Shown here: piece by piece, positions 53,852 through 63,973 of the stretch
How the letters are laid out: every line of letters starts with the position of its first letter
Position numbering within the stretch: the stretch's first letter is position 1
Assembly (NCBI RefSeq): GCF_000422325.1
Contig: NZ_KE383818.1
Span: 62,001-126,000, forward strand
Source of the DNA: Marinospirillum minutulum DSM 6287
Lineage (GTDB): Bacteria; Pseudomonadota; Gammaproteobacteria; Pseudomonadales; Halomonadaceae
Direction: 5' to 3'
Length of the DNA: 64,000 bases
Program-made: the position numbers and the translations under genes
Notes under the pieces: model-generated
What the model was told of the DNA's origin: nothing
The model's input: only the letters and a program-made list of their open reading frames with translations
Databases searched by the model: none

Positions 53852-54700
53852 TTAGTACATTAAGGTATACAGCTTGCGACGTGCTTTAACAACCAGTGGA
53901 TTACCTTCACCTAGCATGGCAAAAACTTCGAGTAGGGTTTTATGTGCTACGCCTTCTTGATAGGCTCTATCATCACGTAAAAGGTTGAGCAAGCGCTCTA
54001 AGGCTTGCTCATGATCGCCTTGAAGCAAAGCAGCCATGGCTTTTAAATAATTGGCCTCACTATCTTCACGCTCACCTAGGGCGGCTAGTTGCTCTGCTGA
54101 AGGGGCAACCTCTGCAAATTTCAATCCAGCCATTAAGCCTTTCACCTGAGGTCTGGCTTTTTCAGCTTCTGGCAAGTTTTCTAATACAGCCTTAGCTTCA
54201 GTTGCTAGGTTTTTTTGTAACAACACTCGGGCTAGATCAATTTGTAAATCAGTGTCTTCTGGAAGCTGAGTAATTGCTTGCTGCAACATTTCCTGTGCTT
54301 GGTCTAATTCACCTTCGCCAATCAGCAGTTTAATCTGTTCTTTAAAAGCATCGACAGGGTTAGTTAGGTGCTGTTTTAAGAAGGCGCGTATTTCGCTTTC
54401 TGGTTTAACACCATTAAATTGATCTAGCAGCTGCCCTTCACCAACCAGCATAAGGGTAGGAACGCTTTTAACTTGAAATTGTTGGGCTAGTTCAGGCTGT
54501 TCTTCAATATTAACCTTGGCAAGAATAAATTGCCCTTGAAACTCTTCTGCCAGCTTGTGCAAGGTTGGCATGAGTGCTTTGCAAGGGGCGCACCAGTCAG
54601 CCCAAAAATCAACCAGTACTGGCTGTTGCATTGAACCTTCTAAAATAACTTGCTGAAAGTTTTCAAGGGTTACATCAATAATATACGGGGAGTTACTCAT
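53852..54700 (-). CDS. cnoX: Thioredoxin-domain co-chaperone CnoX/YbbN
   Basis: 282 residues. A thioredoxin domain at 1-110 with an intact WCAPC (C37, C40) is followed by TPR-like repeats (about 120-280). CnoX protects substrates from over-oxidation and hands them to GroEL. E. coli CnoX has a changed first cysteine, so this one may keep disulfide activity. ATG at 54700 is preferred over an upstream GTG that lacks a ribosome site; GGAG is 12 bases before it. Confidence 0.92.
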   Translation of the reverse strand: MSNSPYIIDVTLENFQQVILEGSMQQPVLVDFWADWCAPCKALMPTLHKLAEEFQGQFILAKVNIEEQPELAQQFQVKSVPTLMLVGEGQLLDQFNGVKPESEIRAFLKQHLTNPVDAFKEQIKLLIGEGELDQAQEMLQQAITQLPEDTDLQIDLARVLLQKNLATEAKAVLENLPEAEKARPQVKGLMAGLKFAEVAPSAEQLAALGEREDSEANYLKAMAALLQGDHEQALERLLNLLRDDRAYQEGVAHKTLLEVFAMLGEGNPLVVKARRKLYTLMY

Positions 54701-54789
54701 AAAGAACTTGGCTCCAGCCACTTAAAAAGGATTTGTAATAAACATGGGGCTAGAAGTTACCAATATCAAGCCCGAGTTATATAGCTGTC

Positions 54790-55308
54790 TTAACGCCGCT
54801 TCCAGGGTTTGGCATTAAATTCACGTGGTGGGGGCTGATTAGAGTTAGGGGCTGCGTTATCGCGAATATCGCGAAAATCTTTGCCAAAGGTGGCAGCAGG
54901 GCGAGGTGCTGTATCTTTTTGTGTGGCTGCTGGCTTGTGCCTTTCTTCATCTCGCTTAGCTGCCGCTATGGCTTTGCTGGCACTACCGGCAGTAATTCGC
55001 TTAGTTAGGGCATAGCCTTGATTTTCTAGCCTGTCACAAACCCACTGCTGGCCTTGCATACCTGCCCATAAAGGAAGCACGGCAACACCAGCAATGGCGC
55101 TAAGTGATAGCAGCGGAAACTTAAGCACTACACCACCTGCGGCAGCTGCACCCATGACAATAAAGCCAAAGAACAACAAAAAGGCTTTACCCCATAAGCT
55201 GTTAGAAGCTGCCCAGATAAAGCTTGTAATAAAAGCACTTAGGCTGAAACCCATAGGAACAGCTTTGTAGCCTTTAATTTTATGATAATAAACTCGAAAA
55301 ACCTGCAT
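54790..55308 (-). CDS. DUF2628 membrane protein
   Basis: 172 residues. N-terminal FRVYYHKIKGYKAVPMGFSLSAFI and two or three hydrophobic helices (28-100) typical of DUF2628, then a basic, Ala/Pro-rich cytoplasmic tail. The role is unknown. Confidence 0.8.
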   Translation of the reverse strand: MQVFRVYYHKIKGYKAVPMGFSLSAFITSFIWAASNSLWGKAFLLFFGFIVMGAAAAGGVVLKFPLLSLSAIAGVAVLPLWAGMQGQQWVCDRLENQGYALTKRITAGSASKAIAAAKRDEERHKPAATQKDTAPRPAATFGKDFRDIRDNAAPNSNQPPPREFNAKPWKRR

Positions 55309-55430
55309 CCTTTGCCTTTACGCTCTACAGTTGTAAGGGCGCAATTATCTATAATTGCAGTCTAGTTGTGCCAGTGGACTTAAGTAACATCTTGTTGCTA
55401 GCAACGTCCTTGTTGCAAAACGCACTATTT

Positions 55431-57092
55431 TTAAGCATCAATACGCTTATATTTCATGCGTTTAGGGGTATCGCTACCGACACGTTTTTTATAGTCTTCT
55501 TCGTATTCTTGGTAGTTACCTTCAAAGAATACAACCTTTGAATCGCCTTCAAAAGCCATAATATGGGTTGCAATTCGGTCTAAGAACCAACGGTCATGCG
55601 AAATAACCAGAGCGCAACCTGGGAAGGCTAGTAGTGCTTCTTCTAAGGCGCGGAGAGTTTCTATGTCTAGGTCGTTAGAAGGTTCATCTAACAATAAAAC
55701 GTTAGCGCCTTGTTTTAGAGTTAAGGCTAGGTGCAAACGCCCTCTTTCACCACCCGATAAGTCACCGACACGCTTTTGCTGATCGTTACCCTTAAAATTA
55801 AAACGGCCAACATACGCACGTGATGGTGTTTCTACATTGCCAACTTTCAGTATATCAGAGCCATCAGAAACGGCTTCCCATACGGTTTTGTTGTCTTCTA
55901 GGCCTTCACGCGATTGATCAACCGTTGCTAAGTGTACTGTTTCACCAATAACAACTTCACCGCTATCGGGTTGTTCTTTGCCGCTAATCAATTTAAAGAG
56001 GGTTGATTTACCTGCACCGTTACCACCCACTACACCAACAATAGCGCCTTTTGGGATAACAAAGTCTAAATTTTCAAAAAGAACCTTGTCGCCAAAAGCT
56101 TTGCTGACCTGATGAAACTCAATAACCTTGTCACCTAGGCGTGGGCCAGGCGGAATGTAAATTTCGTTGGTTTCATTACGCTGCTGAAACTCTTGGCTGG
56201 ACAGCTCTTCAAACTGCTTTAAGCGAGCTTTAGATTTAGATTGACGACCTTTAGTGCCTTGGCGTACCCACTCAAGCTCGTGTTGAACTGCTTTTTGGTG
56301 GGCACTTTCTTGTTTGGATTCTTGGGCAAGACGAGCTTCTTTAGCTTCTAACCAGTCTGAGTAGTTGCCTTCGAAGGGAATACCCATGCCTCGGTCAAGC
56401 TCTAAAATCCAACCAGCGACGTTATCTAAGAAATAGCGGTCGTGCGTAATGGCAACCACTGTGCCTGGGTAGTCATGTAAAAAGCGCTCTAGCCAAGCAA
56501 CCGACTCGGCATCCAAGTGGTTGGTGGGTTCGTCTAGTAGCAGCATATCTGGGTTAGCTAGTAATAAACGGCAAAGTGCAACACGGCGTTTTTCACCACC
56601 CGATAAATTACCAACTAGGGCATCCCATTCAGGTAAACGCAAAGCTTCAGCAGCCACTTCTAGTTTACGCTCTAGATTATGTGCATCGGCGGCTTGAATA
56701 ATGTTTTCTAAACGGCCTTGCTCAGCAGCTAGGGCATCAAAGTCGGCATCGGGTTCAGCATAGGCAGCATAAACCGCTTCTAGTTTTTCTTGCGCCTCTT
56801 TAACAACAGCTAAAGATTCTTCGACAACTTCTCTTACTGTTTTGCTAGCGTCTAATTCAGGCTCTTGAGGTAGATAGCCAATGTTAATGCCGGGCATGGG
56901 ACGCGCTTCGCCATTAATTTCGGTATCGACACTCGCCATAATACGAAGAAGCGTTGATTTACCTGAACCATTTAAACCTAAAACACCAATTTTTGCGCCA
57001 GGAAAAAAAGACAAGGAAATATCTTTTAATATTTCACGCTTGGGGGGAACAATTTTGCCTACCCGGTGCATACTGTATACATATTGTGCCAT
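55431..57092 (-). CDS. ettA: Energy-dependent translational throttle EttA (ABC-F)
   Basis: A 553-residue soluble ABC-F protein with two ATPase domains (Walker A GLNGSGKST and GGNGAGKST) and the linker arm. It binds the ribosomal E site and couples initiation to energy state. The start MAQYVYSMHRVGKIVPPKR aligns with E. coli EttA, so ATG 57092 is used instead of an upstream TTG that lies on the AGGAG. Confidence 0.95.
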   Translation of the reverse strand: MAQYVYSMHRVGKIVPPKREILKDISLSFFPGAKIGVLGLNGSGKSTLLRIMASVDTEINGEARPMPGINIGYLPQEPELDASKTVREVVEESLAVVKEAQEKLEAVYAAYAEPDADFDALAAEQGRLENIIQAADAHNLERKLEVAAEALRLPEWDALVGNLSGGEKRRVALCRLLLANPDMLLLDEPTNHLDAESVAWLERFLHDYPGTVVAITHDRYFLDNVAGWILELDRGMGIPFEGNYSDWLEAKEARLAQESKQESAHQKAVQHELEWVRQGTKGRQSKSKARLKQFEELSSQEFQQRNETNEIYIPPGPRLGDKVIEFHQVSKAFGDKVLFENLDFVIPKGAIVGVVGGNGAGKSTLFKLISGKEQPDSGEVVIGETVHLATVDQSREGLEDNKTVWEAVSDGSDILKVGNVETPSRAYVGRFNFKGNDQQKRVGDLSGGERGRLHLALTLKQGANVLLLDEPSNDLDIETLRALEEALLAFPGCALVISHDRWFLDRIATHIMAFEGDSKVVFFEGNYQEYEEDYKKRVGSDTPKRMKYKRIDA

Positions 57093-57292
57093 GGCGAGCA
57101 AAGACTCCTAAACTAGTTTGAAAAGACATAAAATAGTCTTGCATGATAGAAGTAGCAGGCTTGGAAAGCTAGCCTGAAAAAATCTCTGTTCTGTCAGGTG
57201 TTTTTTTCATGTGAAGAGATTGGTTTACTAAGGTAGAATGGTTAACTTAAATTTAGTTTTTTCCAATTCCCTCTCACCTTGCCGGGGTAACC

Positions 57293-58552
57293 ATGTTTAG
57301 CCGTAAAACCAAACTTGCTCAATTTGATGCCGATATCTGGTCTGCTATGCAAGCTGAAGATCAGCGCCAGGAAGACCACATTGAACTGATTGCTTCTGAA
57401 AACTACGCCAGTCCAGCGGTGATGGAGGCGCAGGGTTCACAGCTAACCAATAAGTACGCTGAAGGTTATCCTGGTAAGCGCTACTATGGTGGTTGTGAAC
57501 ACGTTGATATTATTGAACAGCTTGCCATAGATCGTGCTTGCGAGCTTTTCGGTGCTACCTATGCCAATGTTCAGCCTCATTCGGGTTCGCAGGCTAATGC
57601 TGCCGTGTTTTTAGCGCTAGTAGAGCCAGGTGCTACCGTTCTAGGTATGAGCCTAGCCGAAGGTGGTCACCTAACTCACGGTGCTAAGCCTAACTTCTCA
57701 GGTAAGCTTTACAACGCTGTTCAATATGGTCTTAACCCTGATACAGGTGAAATTGACTATGCAGAAGTTGAGCGCCTAGCAGTAGAGCATAAACCACAAA
57801 TGATCATTGCAGGTTTCTCTGCCTATTCAAAAATTATTGATTGGGCTAAATTCCGTGAAATCGCTGACAAGGTAGGTGCTTACCTCTTTGTTGATATGGC
57901 GCACGTAGCAGGTTTGGTTGCAGCAGGTGTTTACCCTAACCCAATGCAACACGCGCACGTAGTAACCACAACGACCCACAAAACCTTGCGTGGCCCTCGT
58001 GGCGGTTTAATTCTTTCTGCTTGTAATGATGAAGCCATTTACAAAAAGCTAAACTCAGCAGTTTTCCCTGGTGGTCAGGGTGGTCCTTTAATGCACGTAA
58101 TAGCCGCTAAAGCTGTTTGCTTTAAAGAAGCCATGTTGCCAGAGTTTAAAGAATACCAAGCGCAGGTTGTTAAAAATGCGCAGGCTATGGCTAAAGTGGT
58201 GATGGATCGTGGCTATGATGTAGTTTCTAATGGTACGGAAGATCATTTAATTTTAATTAGTTTAATTAGCAAAGGCTTAACGGGTAAAGATGCTGATGCC
58301 GCTTTAGGTGCTGCCAATATTACTGTTAATAAAAATGCTGTACCTAAAGACCCACAAAGCCCTTTTGTTACTTCCGGTTTACGTGTAGGTACACCTGCAG
58401 TAACAACGCGTGGTTTTAAAGAAGCAGAGTGTATTGAATTAGCTGGCTGGATTTGTGACATTCTTGATGATATGAACAACCCAGCAGTTATTGAAGAAGT
58501 GAAACAAAAAGCCACTGCCCTTTGTGCACGCTTCCCTGTTTACCGAGACTAA
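57293..58552 (+). CDS. glyA: Serine hydroxymethyltransferase GlyA
   Basis: A 419-residue PLP enzyme interconverting serine and glycine with tetrahydrofolate. PLP lysine K230 in [14 protein letters not shown]; also [36 protein letters not shown] six bases before the ATG. A terminator follows. No clear MetR box or riboswitch in the 200-base upstream region. Confidence 0.97.
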   Translation: MFSRKTKLAQFDADIWSAMQAEDQRQEDHIELIASENYASPAVMEAQGSQLTNKYAEGYPGKRYYGGCEHVDIIEQLAIDRACELFGATYANVQPHSGSQANAAVFLALVEPGATVLGMSLAEGGHLTHGAKPNFSGKLYNAVQYGLNPDTGEIDYAEVERLAVEHKPQMIIAGFSAYSKIIDWAKFREIADKVGAYLFVDMAHVAGLVAAGVYPNPMQHAHVVTTTTHKTLRGPRGGLILSACNDEAIYKKLNSAVFPGGQGGPLMHVIAAKAVCFKEAMLPEFKEYQAQVVKNAQAMAKVVMDRGYDVVSNGTEDHLILISLISKGLTGKDADAALGAANITVNKNAVPKDPQSPFVTSGLRVGTPAVTTRGFKEAECIELAGWICDILDDMNNPAVIEEVKQKATALCARFPVYRD

Positions 58553-58574
58553 AACACAAGCTCTAGTCTTAACT

Positions 58575-58606
58575 AACCGGAGTAAGAATCTTGCTCCGGT
58601 TTTTTA
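58575..58606 (+). terminator. Terminator of glyA
   Basis: AACCGGAGTAAG pairs with CTTGCTCCGGTT (one G-T pair) around AAT, then a T tract. Confidence 0.9.
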
Positions 58607-58716
58607 TTTTACTTAGCCTAGTAAAATGTGCTTTGCAACTAGAGAAGTTAGCGCCTTAGCTGTTTTGCAGGTAGAATGGCGCATTATTAGACTAAAGAGC
58701 AGGTTCGGTTGCGATT

Positions 58717-59193
58717 ATGCATTGTCCCTTCTGTAATGCCCAGGAAACAAAAGTAAATGACTCGCGCTTGGTTGCCAATGGTGATCAGGTAAGGCGACGC
58801 CGTGAATGTTTAACCTGTGGTGAGCGTTTTACTACCTACGAAACGGTTGAACTGGTTATGCCAAGGGTAGTTAAACGTGATGGCTCTCGTGAGGTTTTTG
58901 AAGACGATAAGTTGCGTGCAGGCTTGCAGCGAGCCTTGCAGAAGCGACCCGTCGATACCGAAGCCTTAGAGGCAGCTTTAGCAAGAATTAGACAGCAATG
59001 CCGTGCCAGTGGAGAAAGGGAAGTGCCCTCCTTACGTATTGGCGAGCTGGTGATGCAGCAGTTAAAACAGTTAGATCAAGTTGCTTATATACGTTTTGCT
59101 TCCGTTTATCGTCAGTTTAAAGATTTGGAAGAGTTCCGAGCTGAAATTGATCAGCTAGCAGGTGACCCTGCGACAACTAAAAAATCAGTTTAA
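58717..59193 (+). CDS. nrdR: Transcriptional repressor NrdR
   Basis: 158 residues: zinc ribbon with C3, C6, C31, C34 (MHCPFC and ECLTCGERF), then an ATP-cone ([24 protein letters not shown]). It represses ribonucleotide reductase genes in response to dATP. First gene of the nrdR-rib operon. Confidence 0.96.
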   Translation: MHCPFCNAQETKVNDSRLVANGDQVRRRRECLTCGERFTTYETVELVMPRVVKRDGSREVFEDDKLRAGLQRALQKRPVDTEALEAALARIRQQCRASGEREVPSLRIGELVMQQLKQLDQVAYIRFASVYRQFKDLEEFRAEIDQLAGDPATTKKSV

Positions 59194-59213
59194 GATTTTA
59201 TCAGGAGTTTTTC

Positions 59214-60350
59214 TTGACTCTTCTTGCTACTCCAAGCTCTGCAACAGAACACATGGCACGAGCGATTCAGCTTGCTAAGCAAGGTTGGTACACCACGCGT
59301 ACTAATCCTCGTGTTGGTTGTGTGCTGGTGCGTGAAGGGTTGCGGGTTGGAGAAGGTGCTCATTTAAAACCGGGTGAACCCCATGCTGAAATTCATGCCC
59401 TTAACCAAGCGGGTGAATTAGCCAGCGGTGCTGATGCTTACGTTACCCTAGAACCTTGCAGTCATTATGGTCGAACCCCACCTTGTGCTGATGCACTGAT
59501 TAAGGCAGGGGTAAAGCGTGTATTTATTGCTCAGCTAGATGCCAACCCTCAGGTAGCGGGACAGGGTGTTAAAAAGCTTCAAGCAGCAGGTATTGAAGTT
59601 TTTCAAGGCATATTAGAAGACCAAGCCAAAGCACTTAACCTAGGTTTTACTCAGCGCATGATGACTGGCTTGCCTTACGTCACTGTAAAACTTGCCATGA
59701 GTATAGATGGTCGTACCGCTATGGCTTCAGGCGAATCACAATGGATAACGGGTCCTGAAGCACGTACTGATGTACAAAAATTACGCGCTGCTAGCTGTGC
59801 CATTATTACTGGGGTCGATACTGTACTAATGGATAACAGCCGTTTAACCGTACGCAACCCAGACTTAACTGGTTTGTATGGTTTTCAGCAGCCACTAAGG
59901 GTAATAACCGATTCACGCTTAAGAATTGAATTAACGGCAGCTATTTTGCAGCAAGAAGGGCAAACCCTTATAGCCACTAGCCAAGTAGCAGTTTCAGCTA
60001 ATCCTGCAAAGGTTCAGGCTTTGCAAGCTTTGGGTGTTGAAGTGTTGGAACTGCCCTTAAAAGAAGAACACTTAGACTTAACCCAGCTACTTAAAAAACT
60101 AGCTGAAAAGGGCTGTAATCAAGTAATGGTAGAAGCAGGTGCAACACTTGCCGGTGCTTTTATTCAAGCCGGTTTAGTACAGTTATTACAGCTTTATATC
60201 GCACCTTTATTATTAGGAGATGCTGCTAAGGGGTTAGTAACTTTACCTAACCTAACCCAGCTAGCCGCAGCACCTCATTTGCAAGTTAATGATGTACGCG
60301 CAGTCGGTAAAGATTGGCGCTTTCTACTTGAGCCACTAGCCAACAGCTAG
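59214..60350 (+). CDS. ribD: Riboflavin deaminase/reductase RibD
   Basis: A 378-residue bifunctional enzyme. Deaminase domain with HAEIHAL and PCSHYGRTPPC zinc ligands (1-145), and reductase domain (about 150-370, VTVKLAMSIDGRTAMASGESQWITG). TTG start with AGGAG six bases upstream. Confidence 0.96.
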   Translation: MTLLATPSSATEHMARAIQLAKQGWYTTRTNPRVGCVLVREGLRVGEGAHLKPGEPHAEIHALNQAGELASGADAYVTLEPCSHYGRTPPCADALIKAGVKRVFIAQLDANPQVAGQGVKKLQAAGIEVFQGILEDQAKALNLGFTQRMMTGLPYVTVKLAMSIDGRTAMASGESQWITGPEARTDVQKLRAASCAIITGVDTVLMDNSRLTVRNPDLTGLYGFQQPLRVITDSRLRIELTAAILQQEGQTLIATSQVAVSANPAKVQALQALGVEVLELPLKEEHLDLTQLLKKLAEKGCNQVMVEAGATLAGAFIQAGLVQLLQLYIAPLLLGDAAKGLVTLPNLTQLAAAPHLQVNDVRAVGKDWRFLLEPLANS

Positions 60351-60384
60351 CGGCAAACTTTATCGAGATTGAGCAGAGGACACT

Positions 60385-61503
60385 ATGGCTTTAAATAGTA
60401 TTGAAGAAATTATTGAAGATATACGTCAGGGTAAAATGGTTATTCTGATGGATGATGAAGACCGTGAAAATGAAGGTGATTTAATTATTGCGGCGGAAAA
60501 AGTTCGTCCTGAAGACATTAACTTTATGGCGCGTCATGCTTGCGGTTTAATTTGCCTAACGCTTACCTCAGAGCGTTGTGATCAATTAGATTTACCTCTA
60601 ATGGTTGATAAAAACGGTGCTCAGTTTTCCACCAACTTTACGTTATCCATTGAAGCGACTGAAGGTGTAACTACTGGTATTTCTGCTGCCGACCGTGCGC
60701 GTACTGTACATGCCGCTGTCGCTCGTAATGCTAAGTCAACAGACATCGTTCAGCCTGGGCATATTTTCCCCTTGCGTGCTTTAAGTGGTGGCGTTCTTCA
60801 GCGGGCAGGTCATACCGAAGCAGGGTGTGATTTAGCTTGGCTAGCAGGTTATGAGCCAGCCTCGGTGATAGTCGAAATCATGAATGAAGATGGCACTATG
60901 GCACGCCGTCCCGATTTAGAAAAGTTTGCCAAAAAACACCAAATTAAAATAGGCACTATTGCCGACCTTATTCACTACCGCGTTGTTAATGAAGCAACAG
61001 TGCGTCGTGGTGAAAGCTACCAGCTACAAACAGACGCTGGTGAGTTTACTGCGGTTTCTTTCCATGATGATGTTCAGGGTGGTACGCACCTAGCGCTAGT
61101 GATGGGACAACCCAAAAAAGAAACACCCACCCTCGTTCGAGTGCATCAGGCCGATACCTTCCGTGACTTAATGGATGCTCGCTCAGAAGACAAAACCAGC
61201 TGGAGTCTTCGCAAAGCTATGCAAAAAATAGCTGAAGCAGGCGAAGGCGTGGTAGTTTTCTTGGATAACACCCAAGCTAAACCCAATTTAGATACTCAAA
61301 TTCGTCATTTCCTTGGTTTAGAACGTGAAGTGCGTACTAATGCAACGGATGGTTCAGGTACTTATTTAACCATAGGTACGGGTGCACAAATTTTACGTGA
61401 TGTGGGCGTAGGTAAAATGCGTCTACTATCCTCACCCTTAAAATTTGGTGCTTTATCAGGTTTTGATTTAGAAATTGTTGAAACCCTAAGTGCCGAAGAC
61501 TAA
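60385..61503 (+). CDS. ribBX: RibBX: DHBP synthase fused to a degenerate GTP cyclohydrolase II domain
   Basis: 372 residues. The N-terminal DHBP synthase (1-200) is intact: [18 protein letters not shown] and [13 protein letters not shown] make 3,4-dihydroxy-2-butanone 4-phosphate for riboflavin. The C-terminal part (205-372) has the RibA-like scaffold, but the zinc cysteine motif of RibA is missing, so GTP cyclohydrolase II activity is not expected. This is the known gammaproteobacterial RibBX form; the function of the second half is unclear. Confidence 0.93.
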   Translation: MALNSIEEIIEDIRQGKMVILMDDEDRENEGDLIIAAEKVRPEDINFMARHACGLICLTLTSERCDQLDLPLMVDKNGAQFSTNFTLSIEATEGVTTGISAADRARTVHAAVARNAKSTDIVQPGHIFPLRALSGGVLQRAGHTEAGCDLAWLAGYEPASVIVEIMNEDGTMARRPDLEKFAKKHQIKIGTIADLIHYRVVNEATVRRGESYQLQTDAGEFTAVSFHDDVQGGTHLALVMGQPKKETPTLVRVHQADTFRDLMDARSEDKTSWSLRKAMQKIAEAGEGVVVFLDNTQAKPNLDTQIRHFLGLEREVRTNATDGSGTYLTIGTGAQILRDVGVGKMRLLSSPLKFGALSGFDLEIVETLSAED

Positions 61504-61529
61504 TTAACAGAATAAAGAGACAAGTAAAT

Positions 61530-62006
61530 ATGCAAGCAATTAAACAAACCGAAGGGCAACTTCACGCAGCTAAGGGTCAATTTGTACTGGTTGTTGGCCG
61601 CTTTAATAGTTTTGTTGTAGAAAGCCTGGTTGCTGGCGCGATAGACACTTTGCGTCGCCACGGCATTAGCGCTGAACAAATTGAAATAGTGCGTGCACCC
61701 GGGGCATGGGAATTACCTCTAGCGGTACAAAAAGTGCTTAAAACACGTCAGCCCGCGGCAGTTATAGTGCTAGGTGCTGTTATTCGTGGTGGCACACCTC
61801 ACTTTGAATACATTTCTGGTGAATGTAATTCGGCACTTAGCCGTTTAATGATGGAATATGAAACACCCATCGCTAATGGCGTATTAACAGTGAATAGTAT
61901 TGAACAAGCTGTTGAGCGCTCAGGTACTAAGATGGGCAATAAGGGTGTTGAAGCAGCTGATGCGGCACTAGAAATGGTAAACCTGCTGACTACTCTGGGG
62001 AATTAA
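61530..62006 (+). CDS. ribH: Lumazine synthase RibH
   Basis: A 158-residue enzyme condensing the RibB and RibD products to dimethyl-ribityllumazine. Motifs [35 protein letters not shown] and [13 protein letters not shown]. nusB follows after one base. Confidence 0.97.
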   Translation: MQAIKQTEGQLHAAKGQFVLVVGRFNSFVVESLVAGAIDTLRRHGISAEQIEIVRAPGAWELPLAVQKVLKTRQPAAVIVLGAVIRGGTPHFEYISGECNSALSRLMMEYETPIANGVLTVNSIEQAVERSGTKMGNKGVEAADAALEMVNLLTTLGN

Positions 62007-62007
62007 A

Positions 62008-62517
62008 ATGAGTTCTGGTCGAACTGGCAAACCTTCTCGAAGTGTTGCCCGCAGTGCTGCACGTCAACTTACCATGCAAGCACTTTATCAATGGCAAGTG
62101 AGTGGCAACGATATGCTGCAAGTTGAAACGCACATACGCGCTGCTTTGCCTGATGATAATTTAGAGCCCTATGAAGACATTACCGAAGTTTTGAAATTGG
62201 CAGACCTAGCTTACTTCCATGAAATAACTCAGGCTGTTCCTCGTCAAGCAGAAGCCTTAGACGCTAGCTTTGCCCCCTTTTTAGATAGGCGTGTAAATGA
62301 GTTAGACCCTATAGAGTTAGCTATTTTACGCCTAGGTGCTTATGAGCTAAGTCAGCGTTTAGATGTGCCCTACAGGGTTATTATTAACGAAGCAGTGGAG
62401 CTAGCTAAACGCTTCGGTGGTACTGCTAGCCATAAGTACATTAATGGTATTTTAGACAAGCTAGCACAAAGAGCACGCATCGTAGAAATACAAGCCAGAC
62501 GTGAAAAACGGAACTAA
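62008..62517 (+). CDS. nusB: Transcription antitermination factor NusB
   Basis: A 169-residue helical protein for rRNA antitermination with NusE. SVARSAARQLTMQALYQWQVSG near the start, and VNELDPIELAILRLGAYEL and INEAVELAKRFGGTASHKYINGILDKLA near the end. Confidence 0.96.
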   Translation: MSSGRTGKPSRSVARSAARQLTMQALYQWQVSGNDMLQVETHIRAALPDDNLEPYEDITEVLKLADLAYFHEITQAVPRQAEALDASFAPFLDRRVNELDPIELAILRLGAYELSQRLDVPYRVIINEAVELAKRFGGTASHKYINGILDKLAQRARIVEIQARREKRN

Positions 62518-62522
62518 TACCC

Positions 62523-63491
62523 ATGGATGAATTTGCAATTATAAACAGCTACTTCACTGGTCTAGGACCAGAGTTACCCGAAGTGCTTGAAGCCCAGGGT
62601 GATGACTGTGCACTTTTGCAAATTAAACATGGAGAACTGCTAGCTTTATCGGTTGATACCTCAGTAGTTGATCGTCATTTCCCTGCCCAAGCAGACCCTT
62701 GGGCTATAGGTTGGCGCTGTTTGGCTATCGCCTTGTCCGATTTAGCAGCCATGGCAGCAAGACCTCTAGGTTTTACTTTAGCAATTACCCTGCCAGAAGC
62801 CGATGAAGCTTGGTTGTCCGAGTTTAGTCGCGGTATGCGAGCACTTGCCGATAAAGCTGCTTGTCCACTGATTGGTGGTGATACTACCCGTGGGCCTTTA
62901 AGCATGAGTGTACAGGTTCAGGGTGCAGTTAAATCACAACACCATTGGCGTCGCTCAGGTGCTAGACCTGGGCAAATTATTGTTCTATTAGGTGAGCTAG
63001 GTTTAGCACATTTGGGCTTACTTTCTATGCTGAATGACCCAGTTAAAGCTAAAGACAGTAAAGCTTGGAACAAAGCTGAAAGAGCTTACATGCTACCTCA
63101 ACCACTGATTACAGAAGCTTTACGCCTAGCTCAAGGTGTCAATATTCATGCAGCAATTGATGTGTCCGACGGTTTGCTAGCCGATTTACAGCACCTCTTA
63201 GCTTCTTCTGCTGTGGGTGCACAAATAGATTTAAAACGTCTACCTATTCAGCCAGAAGTGTTAAAAGCCTTGGGTAGAGAAGCAGCTTTAAAAGCAACCC
63301 TTCAAGGGGGTGATGATTACGCTTTATTACTGACCCTTGATGAAGAGGATTTTGAACTAGCAAGAAGCCTTTGCCCTAACCTTATAAGTATTGGTCGCTG
63401 TGTAGCAGGTGCCGGTATTCGAACCTTAGAAGGCAAAGTACTCGACCCGCAAGGTTTTAACCACTTCTTACCCCAGGCCTTTAATGAATAA
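62523..63491 (+). CDS. thiL: Thiamine-monophosphate kinase ThiL
   Basis: A 322-residue enzyme making thiamine diphosphate from the monophosphate. DDCALLQI, LSVDTSVVDRHF, GGDTTRGPLSMSV and DVSDGLLADLQHL mark the AIR-synthase-like fold. It overlaps pgpA by eight bases. Confidence 0.96.
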   Translation: MDEFAIINSYFTGLGPELPEVLEAQGDDCALLQIKHGELLALSVDTSVVDRHFPAQADPWAIGWRCLAIALSDLAAMAARPLGFTLAITLPEADEAWLSEFSRGMRALADKAACPLIGGDTTRGPLSMSVQVQGAVKSQHHWRRSGARPGQIIVLLGELGLAHLGLLSMLNDPVKAKDSKAWNKAERAYMLPQPLITEALRLAQGVNIHAAIDVSDGLLADLQHLLASSAVGAQIDLKRLPIQPEVLKALGREAALKATLQGGDDYALLLTLDEEDFELARSLCPNLISIGRCVAGAGIRTLEGKVLDPQGFNHFLPQAFNE

Positions 63492-63960
63492 AGCTCCTGC
63501 CAGTATTTGGCGTAATCCCGTTCATTTTTTAGCTTTTGGTTTAGGCAGTGGCGCTTCACCTTGGGCTCCTGGTACTGCCGGAACCTTGGCAGCCGTTCCA
63601 CTGTATTTTTTGTTAGCCCAATTACCCTTACCCTATTATTTAGCCATGCTATTAATAACCTTTGTTATAGGGTGTTGGTTATGCGGTAAAACCTCTGCTG
63701 ACCTGGGTGTGCATGACCATGGCGGTATAGTTTGGGATGAATTTGTTGGCTACTGGCTAACTATGTTGGCTTTGCCTGTTAGCTGGGTTTGGGCCTTGGC
63801 TGGCTTTGTGTTGTTTCGATTTTTTGACATTCTCAAGCCCTGGCCTATTCGTTGGATAGATAAAAAAGTAGAGGGTGGCTTTGGCATAATGCTAGATGAT
63901 GTGTTGGCGGCAATTTATGCTGGTGGACTACTTCATTTAGCCTACTATTGGTTAAACTAA
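63484..63960 (+). CDS. pgpA: Phosphatidylglycerophosphatase A
   Basis: A 158-residue membrane enzyme that dephosphorylates phosphatidylglycerophosphate. Conserved GSGASPWAPGTAGTLAAVP near the N-terminus and VWDEFVGYW; four hydrophobic helices. Last full gene of the operon. Confidence 0.95.
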   Translation: MNKAPASIWRNPVHFLAFGLGSGASPWAPGTAGTLAAVPLYFLLAQLPLPYYLAMLLITFVIGCWLCGKTSADLGVHDHGGIVWDEFVGYWLTMLALPVSWVWALAGFVLFRFFDILKPWPIRWIDKKVEGGFGIMLDDVLAAIYAGGLLHLAYYWLN

Positions 63961-63973
63961 AGGAAGCGTTTGG

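Noticed and set aside
57093-57292. MetR box or riboswitch upstream of glyA
   Set aside because: No TGAA-N5-TTCA was found; only short AT-rich stretches and a weak TAGAAT are present.
58607-58716. FMN riboswitch before the rib operon
   Set aside because: No conserved RFN helices or sequence blocks are visible in this short spacer or in the gap before ribBX.
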